Shown here: piece after piece, positions 23,561 through 36,299 of the stretch
Numbering within the stretch: position 1 is the first letter of the stretch
Layout of the letters: every line of letters starts with the position of its first letter
Source: Lepeophtheirus salmonis
Taxonomy: Eukaryota; Arthropoda; Copepoda; Siphonostomatoida; Caligidae
Assembly (NCBI RefSeq): GCF_016086655.4
Contig: NC_052138.2
Span: 15,438,001-15,502,000, forward strand
Direction: 5' to 3'
DNA length: 64,000 nucleotides
The notes under the pieces: model-generated
Database searches by the model: none
What the model was told of the DNA's origin: nothing
The model's input: the letters and a program-made list of their open reading frames with translations, nothing else
Position numbers and translations under genes: made by a program

Positions 23561-24310
23561 TTAGTATTTATGCACCGGGTGATCCATTGAAATCTCAACA
23601 CTTACTAATTCAATAAGTAATGCAGGTCCAGTGATTGTAATTAATTCATATTTCGATAAATTAAAGCATAAACATTTAGTTACAAAACAAAACAAACTTG
23701 AGCTCTCCCGCTCACGTAAAAGTTTAGAAAATGATACTTGAACGTGATCGACATTTCCGTTTTGCGCACTCCAATAGTTGGGTGTCTCCGGGACCACTGT
23801 CTAAACCGTCAGCAAGTCCGAAACGTTGGAGAGGAGCAAGGGATCTGTCGCAAAAGCCATACTGTACCCGTAGGAGTTAAAGAAAACAGCCCAGGCCAAT
23901 TTCCTCGAGTCCATAAGGGCCAATGCAAGAGATCTCGGGGTGACTAGACTGTCCGGAGAGCTATCTAAAAAGTGAGTAAAAAAGACTTCGTCAGGGTGGG
24001 GAGGCCATTTTTGACACCAACAATGAAATAAACCCCTCTCCTGCGTTTTGAATGAGTCCCTTTAGTTATTTTGAACTCTATTTTGACACTACTGGCCCCT
24101 CTACAGCCCTGATACCAACCCCCTTGGCTACGCATTTTAGGTGTATGTCGAGGGGAAGGACTTCAGTGTCCGTGATCGAAATACTGAGGCCTAAGAGCCA
24201 CTGTCAGCCATCACTGGGACGCCATGACAGGGGACTACATCCACAGTGAGTCCCAGGTCTTCTGCTACAGATCAGAAGCCATCATTACCACTAAGAGCGG
24301 CTACATATAT
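23561..24310 (-). repeat. Repeat R7 (frame-bearing family), longest copy
   Basis: Homologous to 16930-17480 and extending further 3' on the minus strand. Read from high to low: GEGFISLLVSK, SPP, IGLGCF, FCDRSLAPLQRFGLADGLDSG, GDTQLLE, NVDHVQVSFSKLL, LFCFV..CLCFN.SKYEL and VSVEISMDHPVH. Stops and frameshifts interrupt it, but the same reading frame is found in the other copies, so the ancestor was probably coding. No domain recognised. It is GC-richer than the flanks. Confidence 0.6.
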
Positions 24311-24319
24311 GATTAAGAG

Positions 24320-25335
24320 AGCTCAGACACACATATATTTATAATATTAATTTTGTTGAAATTCAATTGTTAATTGATAAATCATATCTTGATTAATTTT
24401 AAAATTCAAAGTGGTTAGATTTTAAAGGACCATTCGGTTATATGAAGTGCAATGATGAACTATTGGGAAACATTGAACTAGGAGATATGAAAATAAACCT
24501 AGCGTTAAGATATGTAACTAGCAATTAAAATATTACAAGCCAAAGAAGGACAAATTACTTTCAATATCAGAGCCATAGGGGCTGTGGGTCATTTACCCCG
24601 CACTTTGCATAATTTGTATAGTTATTTCTATAGAAAAAATCATCTTTTCCAAAACATTCGAAATGCCGACATTGTTTTTAACTTTAAACTTCCAAAAAGT
24701 TATTTGTCAAACTTAGCATTTATAAAAAAAATACCCTATCAAAAGAAAATGAAACAAAAGAAAGGTGTTTGTCACGGCCTTCGGATCCTTCCGATGACGT
24801 CACAATTACATAATTTACCCCCTACTGCAATACATTCTGAGGCCGCTTCTTATAATTTACTTAACTCACCTTAGTTCTCTGATTGATATAGGTAGGTAGT
24901 CAGGTGGATACAAATCTTAAACAATAAAATGAATTGTTTAGTCCACAACACGTTTATATATATATATTGAAGTTGTCTTTATTTTTTCTTTCACTTCACT
25001 CCTTGAGAGTTGAACTTAAATTAATGAAAAAGCCTGTAAATCTCAACAAATATACATTTGTTTTTTTCCCTTCTTTGAAACGATTATTTTGTTTTTTGTC
25101 TCTTTAGTCTTGCAGCGTGCGAGTGCAAAAATTGAGAACCGGAGTGATGTGATGTTGTGTGTTGGAGCTGAATATAATATTATGATTTATTTTTATCTAT
25201 GTTCTGCGTTGTTGTTCTTGTTTGTACAAACTTGAAAAAACATCAAATAGCGTATTTTGAAGCACTCCTACAATTGATGAAACAGATTACTAGTGCTAAA
25301 AATCGTTTTTATAATGGGGGCATGTTAAAAAAAAG
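24320..25335. other. No gene seen
   Basis: AT-rich with a TATATA run near 24955. Open frames at 24584-24874 and 25199-25402 have no motif; the second partly overlaps the reverse R1 copy. Confidence 0.35.
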
Positions 25336-25339
25336 AACC

Positions 25340-25660
25340 AAAGATCAACATGGTAACCCTAACAATTTAAAGAATGTTCCAGAGGAGATCAGCTGTGGCT
25401 AGAGAGGAGGGGGAGAAGGAAATAAACAAGGGTATTGGCAAGAATTACTCTGATGATGATCCCCAATTCAAGGACATACAATTCTAAGTCTGCAAAAAAT
25501 CAACAGGGTTACGCTCCGTCTTTTATGAGCACACAGGTTTTTGAATATAATTTAATTTATTTAGTAAAGGGAGTTCACGACTCAGGAATTCAATAATAAT
25601 GACAACTGTGAAGGAAAACAAAATTCATTTTTCAAATTACCAATTCCCAAAAAAAAAAAA
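25340..25660 (-). repeat. Dispersed repeat R1, reverse copy
   Basis: Reverse-complement landmarks: AATCAACATGGTAACC-like, AGAATTACTCTGATGATGATCC, TCCGTCTTTTATGAGCACAC and AATTCAATAATAATGACAAC. An A-run follows at about 25650-25666. Confidence 0.65.
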
Positions 25661-25669
25661 AAAAAACGG

Positions 25670-27432
25670 GCTACCTATGAAATTCATACAATCTACATAA
25701 CTACATTCAACATGTTATGAGTTGTTTATGGTAATGCATAAAACATAGATTAACGTTTTATTTGATCAGCTGCAAATATACTTGAGAGGAATTAAATTAA
25801 CATAGAACTAAAAACTAAAAGTGTTACTGTTCGTAAATGCTGAGGACACGAGCTTGTAATCACTTTTTATATAATTAGATGTTATGTCTTCAAGAATTAA
25901 ATAATATTGACCTGTTTCATCCAACTTTGCTGATAGTAATCTACTGTATTTATATACTTTGCTATACATTTATCCATTTTTCATCACCACACGCAGTAGT
26001 TATTACATTATACTTGGATAATTTCTAATAATAATGATAAAAGCATTGAAAATAAAATATAAAAACCTTTTTCAGATTGTCAAACATAAAAAGCCGCTTC
26101 TGCTTTTAAGGACATATTTTATACACCTCTGCACATTAGTACACAACTCCAAATGTTAGAACTTAGGCATTGACATACATAGGAATGGGATGCTGTGAGG
26201 AACAGGTGGGAAGTGTACTTTCATTGAAGGCAAATAAAAAAAGATTGTTCCGCAATATTTAAAAAAGTTAGAAATGAAATTAAAGTTACAAAGAATAAAA
26301 CAACTTATCAAAAAAATTATCCCAATAAAGTATTTTGTAAAAAAAACGAATCCTATTCACAAATTTGTGTATAATTAATCATTATTGAATTTTTTTTTTT
26401 CTTGTTGGACTCAGAGTATAATTGAGGATAAAAAACGGAGTCATTTCTACCTATGACCTTCCTTGATACAAATTGAAATTTGTCTTTATGTCTTTTACCT
26501 CACAGCTGCTCACCACTAATTGAATGAAACGTCTAACAGCTAAGCTGCTTTCCACTCAAATATTCTTCAAATTATCAGGGTAACTATGTTAATTTTCGGT
26601 TTCTGTTTTTACATACTGAAAATGTGTCTACGATTTACTACCCCAAATATGGCCGTATCACAATATATTTTAGCTTTAATTTAAGGTGGCAAACCCTCTT
26701 GTTTACCGGGACATTAACTTTATTTACATCCTGTCCGATAACTTTTTTATAGATTAATACAATTCCCGGGTAGATAATAGGCAAATGATTCGTTTTGACA
26801 TCTCGAAAACTCTTTAGTGTAAATCCTAATTTTGTTTTTAACAAATAAAAAAACAATTACAAAATATTGTTTAATATTATCCAAAATATGTTTACTAAAA
26901 AACAAAAACAAGAATAATAGCATTTTGTTGTTAAAAATTAATAATATTCAAAATGAGGTCAATTGCAATGTCTGTGGGTATTATACCTATAGAAATGACA
27001 TTCGGAAAAAATGGAATATCTTTGGAAAAATTTGAAGTAATGTAAGCAAAATTAGTAATAAAAGACAGTGGTTTTTGTCAAACATTTAGAATATTTCGAA
27101 TGGATTTTCTCAAAAAAAAAGACGTCAATTAGTCTTTTTATTATAAAATTAATTCAAAAAAATGTCTTTAATAAAAAAGGTGATTCCAAAAATATATTTC
27201 ACTGTTTTTGAATAGTTCATTCAAAAACGTATTTAAAAATTTTTCAACTCCTCCAAAGAAAAATCCTAGGGACGGCTCTATTCAAAATATTTAACCCCTT
27301 TCTTTCACGGAAAGTGTCCTCTATTTTGGAAATTAAAATATTGTCACCCTTCAATGAAGTATCCCCATATAAAAACGCGTTTGCGCCTTCAAATTAGGGA
27401 TGGAAAAACGACATTAAGTTTTGTGTTATTCC
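25670..27432. other. No gene; R1 fragment inside
   Basis: AT-rich. A forward R1 fragment lies at about 26390-26640 (TTGTTGGACTCAGAGTATAATTG, CTAAGCTGCTTTCCACTCAA). Nothing else recognised. Confidence 0.45.
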
Positions 27433-27880
27433 TTATTTATTTGGTCCAGTCTTAAGTCCTATCAGTCTTTGGTACTGGTCATTCAGACATTGAATACTGG
27501 AACTAGTTTTAAAAAAAAAAAAGGAAGAAATAGAGTTGAGTGGTGTCATCAAGGTCCGAACTTTATAAGCTTTTAGGATTGAACAGGGCCAGCCCGAGAA
27601 TGAACTAGACGGGGCTGACACAACACTAACGACATAGCTCAATAGAGAACTTGCTCGAGAGAAAATTATCTTTAATATCTTTTATAGGTTATTTCCTAAA
27701 GAAGGAAATATACTTGTAGTTTATGGAGACTTCAAAGACCATTCCTTTGTCAGATGGAGTAATTGTAACACTATAAGGTTTACTTATTATTCTTAATCAG
27801 TGGAACTTCATCTCAGCAATTAAAAGAACATTTAAAAAAAAGTATCACCAAAAAACAACGTTTTTCAACCTTTGTATCAG
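27433..27880. repeat. Unclassified repeat, source of a 65-bp copy
   Basis: From about 27690 the sequence resembles 38660-38790 (TTACTTATTATTCTTAATCAGTG and AGAACATTT..AAAAA in both), so it is part of a dispersed repeat. The segment 27808-27873 recurs almost unchanged at 28740-28801. The 69-codon minus frame at 27433-27642 has no known domain. Confidence 0.45.
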
Positions 27881-28549
27881 GGACGGGTGGGGGAGTGGGG
27901 TAAAAAGGACGTCAAATATTATAATCTTGTTCCGTAGTTCTTCAAGCTTCTAGTCTATATATGTAGATTAACAACAACGAGTTTTCTCATATAAGTCAAT
28001 AAAGAAATGTTTTCTGCGTCATTGAGAATGGAAATTTTTACAAAAATGTTATCATATCATAACAGACTTTTACTACGTAAAACATAACTACTAGTATTTA
28101 AGACTAAAAGTTAAACAAAAGTTGTATAGACATTATTTTATGACGGTATGTACATTACAATTACACGTAATACTATTTGTGACTGATGATTAGTAAGTTT
28201 CAGTTAATCTCTCATTTAGTTCCTCTCAATGTATTAACTGTTAAAAATAGTAGGAAAATATTCCATTTGATCAAAGTATCAAAGTTCAAAACTATTCATT
28301 TAATTTATATATTATATAATATTAAATGTAAATAGAAAATTGTTTTATCTAAGTGATTAATAGCGTGTAGCACTTGAATGAGAGGTAATTATAGAATGCA
28401 TCTCCTACCTTGTTATCTATATAGTATTTCTCAACCTTTCTGCTAAATAGGGAAATAAAAAAGTCTCAAAATGAACTGGTAATTAGCCAACTTTTCTACA
28501 AAAATAAAAGTAAGGAATTGTTCGTATATATAGTTTGTATTTCTTAGCT

Positions 28550-29050
28550 GGCCCATTATTATTGTTATTTATTTATTTTTTTCTCAAAGAAAGAATTAAT
28601 TTTCTTTTGCTTAGCTGTACTCATTATTATTAAACTCTTGTGTAGTGAACTTCCTTTTCTACTATATTCAAAGCCTGATTGTGTGTACTGATAAAAGACG
28701 GAAGTAACCTTGAGGATTTGTTGTTGAGTTATAATTGTCATCTCAGCAATTAAAAGAACATTTAAAAAAAGTATCACCAAAAGAACAACGTTTTTCAACC
28801 TTTGACCTTGATGGAATCATAGTAGAATTGAGGATCAATATCGGAGTAATTCTTGCTAATATCCTTGTTTATTTTTATCTTCCTCTCCTCCCTTGTCACA
28901 GCTGCTTGTAGCTGATATAATGAAACGTCATGACACCTAAGCTGCTCTCCTCTAAAACATTCTTGAAATTGTAAGGGTTACCATCTGGATTTTCGGTTTC
29001 TTCTTTTTTCACATGCCCTAAATACACTTGACTTTAATCACTACTAATAG
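28550..29050 (+). repeat. Dispersed repeat R1, near full copy with insert
   Basis: Landmarks in order: TAGCTGTACTCATTATTATT, CTGATAAAAGACGGAAGTAA, GAGTTATAATTGTC, then a foreign block at about 28738-28801, then ATCATAGTAGAATTGAGGATC, CTTGTCACAGCTG, ACATTCTTGAAATTG and a 3' end near 29050. Other copies have TTGTTGGACTCAGAG where the foreign block sits, so it replaced about 15 bases of R1. Confidence 0.7.
28738..28803 (+). repeat. 65-bp templated insert copied from 27.8 kb
   Basis: CATCTCAGCAATTAAAAG through CAACGTTTTTCAACCTTTG is shared with 27808-27873 with only small indels (one A fewer in a run, one G extra). It sits inside an R1 copy. See findings. Confidence 0.75.
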
Positions 29051-31165
29051 TCAATAAAGTGGAATGACAAATACCAGACCCAGACTTGCTACTGAATCCT
29101 TCACATATATCCACAAATTCCTTCATATCGTACACAAGGACATTGACCTTAACAACATTGTCAGTCCTTGAGTTTGTGGCCATTGGCCAAGAAAATTGCA
29201 ATATGTTCATTGTTCACGTTGTATTTCAATTTTTGCTCCTAACTTAGGTTAGAAAACTGCGCTTTCAACATAAAGCATCTCGTTTGAATGCCTTGTTATT
29301 ATTCTATTAGATCAACCAGGACTTTAACAGTTATATTCGATGCAACCTTTCATAAATTGCAATCAAAACGTATTGGGGGGGAGGGGAAATATCTTTTGGG
29401 TCATAATGTCATTGAGTCGGACTCTTGGGATCAATAATGACGCAATTAGCGGTATTTTACAGGTAGATTATTGTAAATAAAAGAAAAAATCTTCTGTTTC
29501 ATAAGAAATACCTTTTTCTAAAGAAAATAAAAAAATTAATGGAAAATATTCCGTCAAAAAATGTCATTTAAAAAATTAATTTAAAAAGAAAGAAAACAAT
29601 CAGTATTATTTATTCGTTTTGATCGGTTGTAGTACTTACAGTCCGCAGGACTGACCGTCTTAAGGACAGGTCTCAAGACTGCATTGGACCCAATAAATCA
29701 GGCCTGAAATAACACTACTAGCTGTAGCTATTAAAGTTTTCAATAGGGATTGGAGTAGTTAATAAATTATTTCCTCTATATTTGGAAAATATAAAAAATA
29801 ATGAGAGTACACTTTTTTCTTTTTTAAAACATATTTGTCAACAATTAAAACGAGTATATTTGTACTCCAGACAATTATACTATGTTTATAAACAAAACGG
29901 GTCCATTTCTCCCTCTCCATAATTTTTTTTTTTTAATATCTTACTAGATCATATCGTCCCCCTTTCACACTATGAAATAAAATTATTGTATAGGTAGAAA
30001 TGATTATGGACAAAAGCAATATCATATATGATAAATAGGAAAAGATTACTTCTTACCTGCTTAAATTTATAAAGTTGTATCGATTAGTAAAGTTGTATAA
30101 AATATGCCTTTAACACGTGCGAGATGTTTTTCTAGTTGGCAATCCTTCATCGCATAAAAACTGATACCGTATATCAATTTATATATTTTATTCAAAATTA
30201 ATATAAAAATGTTCCAGCTTCCTTCGGCTTAAAAAAAAGTTATATTAATTAGAAGAGTCCTTATCGGCCCAAACCATGGAATGAATAGAAAAATGTTCAA
30301 GCTTCCTTACGTTTTATTAAAAAATTATTTATTCATTAGAAGGTTCATTTTTGACCCCCAACGTCGAAGCCCATTCGGAGGTCATTTTAAGTTATTAAAT
30401 TAAGCTGTATATTACAACTTTTTCTTAAATTTTTGTAATGTCAATATAGTTTAAACCCTTTAGAACATTATTAGGGTAAATTTTTTGTATTGTGTTTAAC
30501 AAAAGTAATCAAATTTATGATTTAAAAGATGTACATATTTATGGGGTTATATGCGTCACGTAACTGCTTATCAATCAACTGTTCGAGTAATTTAATACGT
30601 GGGAGATAAAAAAAAATAGAACACTCCTTCTTTTGTAACATAACTATAAGTATAAAGTAATCACTAGTGTTTTTTCTCATGAAAGACGTAGAGTATTAAA
30701 GAGAATAAGTCGGGGAGTTATACTAGTAAGTTGCATTCACTAGATATACGTTGAAATATACATACATACTAAATACAGTTAATCCATGTAGCATAAGAGA
30801 AGTCATGTTCAGTCAATATACATATTATATCCTTCTCCAGAAGAGATCAGGATTTGAACAGACGTATACTCATTTCAGAAGAGTACGTATCCCGTGCGTC
30901 TTGTGTACTATAGCATAAGTCCCTCCCTAGTTAGTTTTAGTATATATCACAACCTTTCTTTCGAAAAAAAAAAAGGAAAAAAGGCCAAAAATTATTTGCT
31001 GGTTAACAACCAATAAGGTCAAACATTACAAAAGAAATTACACTATTAGATGGCAGTAAGTAAGCAACTAGTTCATTGCTTGAAAATGAAAGTAAAATGT
31101 CTCAGAGGGGGATTCTTGAAACTATGGATCGATTATTACGTGACATTATAAACAATGACACGCAG
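29051..31165. other. No gene; short tandem duplication
   Basis: A minus-strand reading at about 29050-29210 (MATNSRTDNVVKVNVLVYD, EFVDICEGFSSKSG) looks protein-like but is not recognised. At 30205-30370 an 84-bp unit (ATGTTCCAGCTTCCTT / ATGTTCAAGCTTCCTT) occurs twice in tandem. Confidence 0.3.
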
Positions 31166-31168
31166 AAT

Positions 31169-31250
31169 GGAGCGTTATAGCTCAGCAGACAACACGGGGG
31201 TGAAATTATTCTCTTGAACTCAATGTGCCCTAAGTTTGATTGGAGGTTAT
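31169..31250 (+). repeat. Possible tRNA-derived SINE head
   Basis: TATAGCTCAGCAGA at 31176-31188 fits the internal A box of RNA polymerase III genes (TRGCNNAGYNGG) and a weak B-box-like TTTGATTGGA lies about 50 bp downstream. Some positions can be imagined as tRNA arms, but the B box is poor, so an active tRNA is unlikely. Confidence 0.25.
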
Positions 31251-31379
31251 TCCTGGAGAAAGAAATGTATATAATGGATATGGACTAAAAAGACAACTCC
31301 TAGTGTGTGTAATATGAGTTTAATACGTTCGGGATCGACAGTAAAGTAATTTCCACCTTGGTAGATACAGGGTGGGATT

Positions 31380-31515
31380 TTTGTATTAGTGTTTATTTGT
31401 TTGCTCTCATGGCTTCTTGCGCCTAATTAAATAAAACGATATGACTACGTAGTTGCTCTCCTTCAAAACATTCTGAGACATTTTTTGTTTTTGTATATTT
31501 TTTACATAATGGTAA
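31380..31515 (+). repeat. Dispersed repeat R1, 3' fragment
   Basis: Contains TAATTAAATAAAACG, ACGTAGTTGCTCTCC, TCAAAACATTCTGAGA and TTTTTACATAATGG, the 3' landmarks of R1. Confidence 0.5.
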
Positions 31516-31519
31516 CTCA

Positions 31520-33010
31520 TATTTTAAACAACTCTTTCGATTAGATATAAGAAGAAATTTAAGTACTGCAATAAATCCATACGACCTAGAAAATGGAAGT
31601 CAATATACATAAATTATATGCATATATTTCTCCGTCTGTAGGAGCGACCAAGTATCGCACCTACACACATTGATTTCAATGGAATAATTTTTCCCTTTCC
31701 CATCCCTTCTTGTAATAACGAAAAGCTATACCTAAGGTAACTTGAAATACAAGATATGCCAATAATGCTTTTTGGATTGGTGTGGTTCTTCCACCGCACG
31801 TTTTCCTTTTTTCACTGTCGATGGAGTGTTACGTCAGACCCGATATGGTCTTAAATTCATCGATTGATTTAAACATACGATTATAAATTAATCATTAAGA
31901 CTAAAATGCTTTTCCGTTTTTAAAACAAAATATATCTTAAAATAATAGTTTCCAGAGGGAAATTGTTTATATTTGAAAATTTAAAAAAATACATAGATTA
32001 GTTCAAAACTTCCAATAAACATAAATACGAGTATATTAAAATTGAAATAAAAATTACATTAAGTTAACAGACAAAATAAGTCATACTACTGCTGATATTA
32101 TATAATAGCAATTAATATTACTATAAAACAACTTATGAATTAGTTATTATAAAAATTTCAATTTCCCATTTATGTGTTCTCCGATAGGGTAAGTTACGCA
32201 TCGTCAGACGTTTCAAATTGTCGGACACTTAACGGTTAAGTTGCAACAATTCTTTAGTACTTCAACCAAGAATATCAAAAGAGATTGTTATGTAATTATC
32301 ACATATTTTTTGATAATCCTGTAAAAAATCAAATCGATTGATGGTATAGTTTTTGATAAACAAAAGTTTAAAGTTCGAGGTTATAATTATAGAAGAGTTA
32401 AAATTCAACACTTCTATATTTTAATGTGTGTGATAATATGAAGATATTTCCTCTCCATTTATTTATATTAGAACAAAATTCCGATGTTCGAGTTCAATAT
32501 GAGTTTTGACATTAGTATTTTATTTATTTGCTGGATTTTGTCATATTATTTGCGAAATAATCGCTGTCTGATAATATGAACCAAATAATTGACAAATTTA
32601 TATTATCGGACAGTGTTTTTAATTGAATAAAATAACAATAGCTCACTAAATAACCAAATAAATAGCTAGATAACGAAGAGAAAATCATTAAAATAGCTGT
32701 TTATCAGAAAGAAGAAATGGAGGAAGAGATATACGGTAAATTCAACTCCCTCACGCCTCACATCAATCATATTAATAGTTAATAAAAGGGATCACTTTTA
32801 TATCCGTGCATCCAACTACGTCTCGGGAAGGAATAAAACTACCCACTTCGGCAATATAATGTCATTTATCCCATGGATATCTCCAATACATATTTGATTG
32901 ACGGTTAAATATCTCTCCGAATTAGAACTGTCCAAGTATCCTATGGATTCTCTCAGAGTTTGAGTCGCTTTACTCTAACTCATCACCTTGGAAAATTATC
33001 AACATTTCGT
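31520..33010. other. No gene; small inverted repeats
   Basis: AT-rich. TGTCTGATAATAT (32565-32577) is complementary, with one mismatch, to ATATTATCGGACA (about 32600-32612). TTATTTGCGAAATAA just before is a small palindrome. No coding potential. Confidence 0.35.
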
Positions 33011-33013
33011 TTT

Positions 33014-33470
33014 CAAGCATAAATAAGTAGCCCCTAACAGGTTCTCATACCAACATTAAGTTTAACTGGATTAATGTGGATATTCCTCTTGAAGCATTGT
33101 CAATATGGGGAGTTGAATCTTGAAGTCAATTGGATAAATACCTTTTATTGAGGGAAAAATATGAGAAAACGACAGAAAAATCTTTAGCCAATATTGTGTT
33201 TCACCTTTCCCAATGGTTTATTACCCAATCAAGGGGATATATTCGAACTAATTCATCAATTAAGAACTCTAATTAATTCCTTTATGAATTGTGTATTATA
33301 ATATTAAATTAATTGATTAATAAAACAATAAATTAGACAATATGAAAACAATGTTTAATCATTGAATCAATGAGAAACTGAATTGAGCAATAACGGAGTG
33401 GCAAATTGTAATTTATTATCTCCTTAATCCTGTAGGAGCTTAACTTAATTTTGTATTCTTAAATACATTA
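33014..33470 (+). repeat. Dispersed repeat R2, copy 2
   Basis: Homologous to 3101-3501, with an extra AT-rich block of about 60 bp (about 33258-33310). Confidence 0.75.
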
Positions 33471-33759
33471 CATTAAGGAATTTAATTTAAAAATTGTTAC
33501 CACAAAGACCATTAATGAATTCCTCTACTTTATCGAGTTATAATCTACAGCGTTTAACGAGATTCCCTAACGCGTAGTAGTTGGGGTGGAGATACGGGAA
33601 TTTTTCAATATGCACAGAATTTTCGTTTCTTGTCACCTGAATGTAATAATATATTTTTCATCTAGGATATCAGAAGGTCCTTAAGGAAATTGTTGACGAA
33701 AAATTTCCATGAATGATCTATGGATGGAGGATGAAAACAATCTCTGTTTCAGTCAATTA

Positions 33760-35890
33760 ATCTGTTTTTTATGGAAAATCCTTATTTCTTAATTAAGAAG
33801 TATAGGACAATTCTGTAGAAGATCTAGAGGAATGTATCTATTATTTAACATAGAGACAATGATTGCAATGGTCTCAGACCTTGAAGTGAAGGGGATTTGA
33901 CCAATGAAGGATCTTTCCATTAAAGGAGATGAGATCCACAGAATGAGGTACAAAGAGGAGAGATCCCTTGAATATGAAGTCGAAGAGAGGATCAGAAGTT
34001 GTATGAATTGGATATCCTCCAAATTACAAAAATATGAACTCCTGGAAGGGCAAGGATGGTTGGATGCGGATCCATAATGATATATCAGAATGATTTGTGG
34101 TTAAGACTTAGACTTTTCATAATTATTTAGGTTGACTAGTAGTCGCTACGGTACAAAAATTTGAAAAGGAACGATGGTCGGTGTATGTTATTGCCATACC
34201 TTGTATATCAAGTTAACTCGGCTATACCCATAAATTTAATTACAATTGTATAATATAATATAGATTATTGTAAAAAAAAAATCATTTATTTTTCGCCAGC
34301 ATTTCTTCAAGATATTTGAATTAGCTAAAAACTAATTTTGACGAGTTTAAGTAAATTTTTTGGAAGATCATTATTTTGTAAAAATGTAGTAAATTTTTTT
34401 TTTTTTTTTTTTTTTTTGTATCATTTCAATTAATGACACTTTCCAAAAATATCCCGATTTTTTTTCATCACTAGAACGGCATATGTATAACTTAGTAGAG
34501 TTTGATCCCCTGATTCCAAATGTGGCCTTATTTTTTCTCTGTTAGCATCATGGTATATAAAAGGAAGAGGTCATACAGTTTTTGTTCTTTTTGGCTATTT
34601 TTAAGATTTTAAAGGGGGGAGTTGAGGATTATAAATGCCGGAGAGACGTAATTATAGAGCCACGAAGAATTATAGTTCAGTACCAACATAGTAAAGGGAG
34701 GACATTCTCAATGGTAGAGCTCCATACTATGCACATTTTCATACAATGATGACCCGATCTTTTCCCCACTCCAAACATTTCCTATGGACCCAGACGTTCA
34801 GAAAATTAACAACCAATCCGTTGTAAGATTTTTTTTTTTTTTTGATTTGAATTATCCAAAAATCAACGGAGCTTTTGAGTCGTTTTAACCACGAGAGATT
34901 TAGCACCTTCCCATACCTTCTATTTGCGTATAACCAAGATCCCAGTGAGTTGTTGGGGCATTAAACCTAGACGTTGAAACGTATGCTTTTTTATGCCTTC
35001 CCTTAATTTATATATGCTCTCACATATCATCTTTGAAAACGGCAAGTATCTAAATAGATGGAATGGTTTTAGGAGGATATTAATATCCCAGTCCTTCAGC
35101 TTTATATATTTGGTGATTAGGGTATTAATGAAAAATCCGTCACATTTGGTCATTGAGTGGCCAAATCTGAGCAATTACTACATTGTTTACGGGATTGATC
35201 GAAAACTAATTTGATGAGACTTCCGTTTACAGGTAAAAGTTGAGGAATTTCATGAGGATCACCCTTTACTTCGAACAAGAGAGAGCCCAAACCAATGGCT
35301 TTAGTTAACTCTTTTATTGCTGAATGTTTATTCAAACTTTATTGATTTTTCGTTGATCTCACATAACGGACACTTTTTCAGTAAAGAGCTTCAAATTCTA
35401 AACTAATTCACCCTCTGATACTTTGAAAATGTATCGTAGAGCTTGGATTTTGAATGAACAGTTTTTCAATTTTCCAGGAGAAGACTTTAAGCCTATGATA
35501 TCAATTTTAAATTTTTATCTTGGTGATGTCTTAAAGTAGTTTATGGAATGAGTTGGATTTGAGAATTTTTGTAGGATATTAATAGGCGTTTTTGTGCACA
35601 TAATTGCAAAAACGGGTCCCATTTATTCACTTATATAAATGATAGGTCATACGCATAGGCAGGCGCTCCAAGTTTATTGAACACTACTTCAACTACATCG
35701 TAATCCCGGAAAACGTCCTCCTCTGGAATACTATCTTTTAAATAAGGACCACAGGGGAGACTTTTTGTAAATATGAAATCGGAGTACCTTCAAAACATTC
35801 TTCAGCATGGAGGGATTTGTTATTTCTCCATGAAACATGATCTGAGATGTTCTTGGCAACGACAGAAAATGGGGGAGTTTACTCCCCCTC
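33760..35890 (-). pseudogene. LINE relic: ORF1 with zinc knuckle, then endonuclease
   Basis: Read on the minus strand. From about 35790 downward: PYLKDSIPEEDVFRDYDVVE, NKLGAPAYAYDL, KIEKLFIQNPSSTIHFQS, SVRYVRSTKNQ, GLGSLLFEVKGDPHEIPQLL, then a zinc knuckle split by a frameshift (CSNC, then GHSMTKC at about 35150-35190; C-x2-C, GH, x4-C). The part after it is shared with 560-1330. An ORF1 with a CCHC knuckle is usual in LINEs and binds element RNA. At 33790-34105 the same strand reads VPHSVDLISFNGK with an SDH-like end, suggesting the endonuclease start of ORF2. Between them lies unrelated DNA with a T-run (about 34390-34417). No reverse transcriptase is readable, so the element is 3'-truncated or decayed. 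Assignment of ORF1 is fair; of the endonuclease weak. Confidence 0.55.
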
Positions 35891-35899
35891 CTTATCAAA

Positions 35900-36290
35900 C
35901 ATTCAATAGAGGATGGATTAGCCGTTAAGAGTTATTAAGCAGGCCAAATATCCTTAATTTAACAAATTACCAGAAGTAATTAATCCATAGTGGAAGCAAT
36001 CGATTGAGAGGAGTAAGCATCTATGATTGTTAGCCTCCATCATCGGAATTTTTCAACACTATGAAGGAAGGAAATTATATCTTGTTGAAGTCTAAAACTC
36101 AAATTGTTCAGATTTTAATGGACTCCTCGGTATGACGTGCTGAGTATAAAAGCTACATACGCTAGTTGTTAAACCTCAGCCCACCTCAGACAATCAAACG
36201 TACAAACTTTACTTATCTGATATAGATATTTATTATTTACACTTCACAGTGTCAGGGTCTGTCCAACCTTTTTGAAAGTTGAGCGGTCAA
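35900..36290. other. No feature seen
   Basis: Nothing recognised. Confidence 0.35.
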
Positions 36291-36299
36291 TAACTATAA

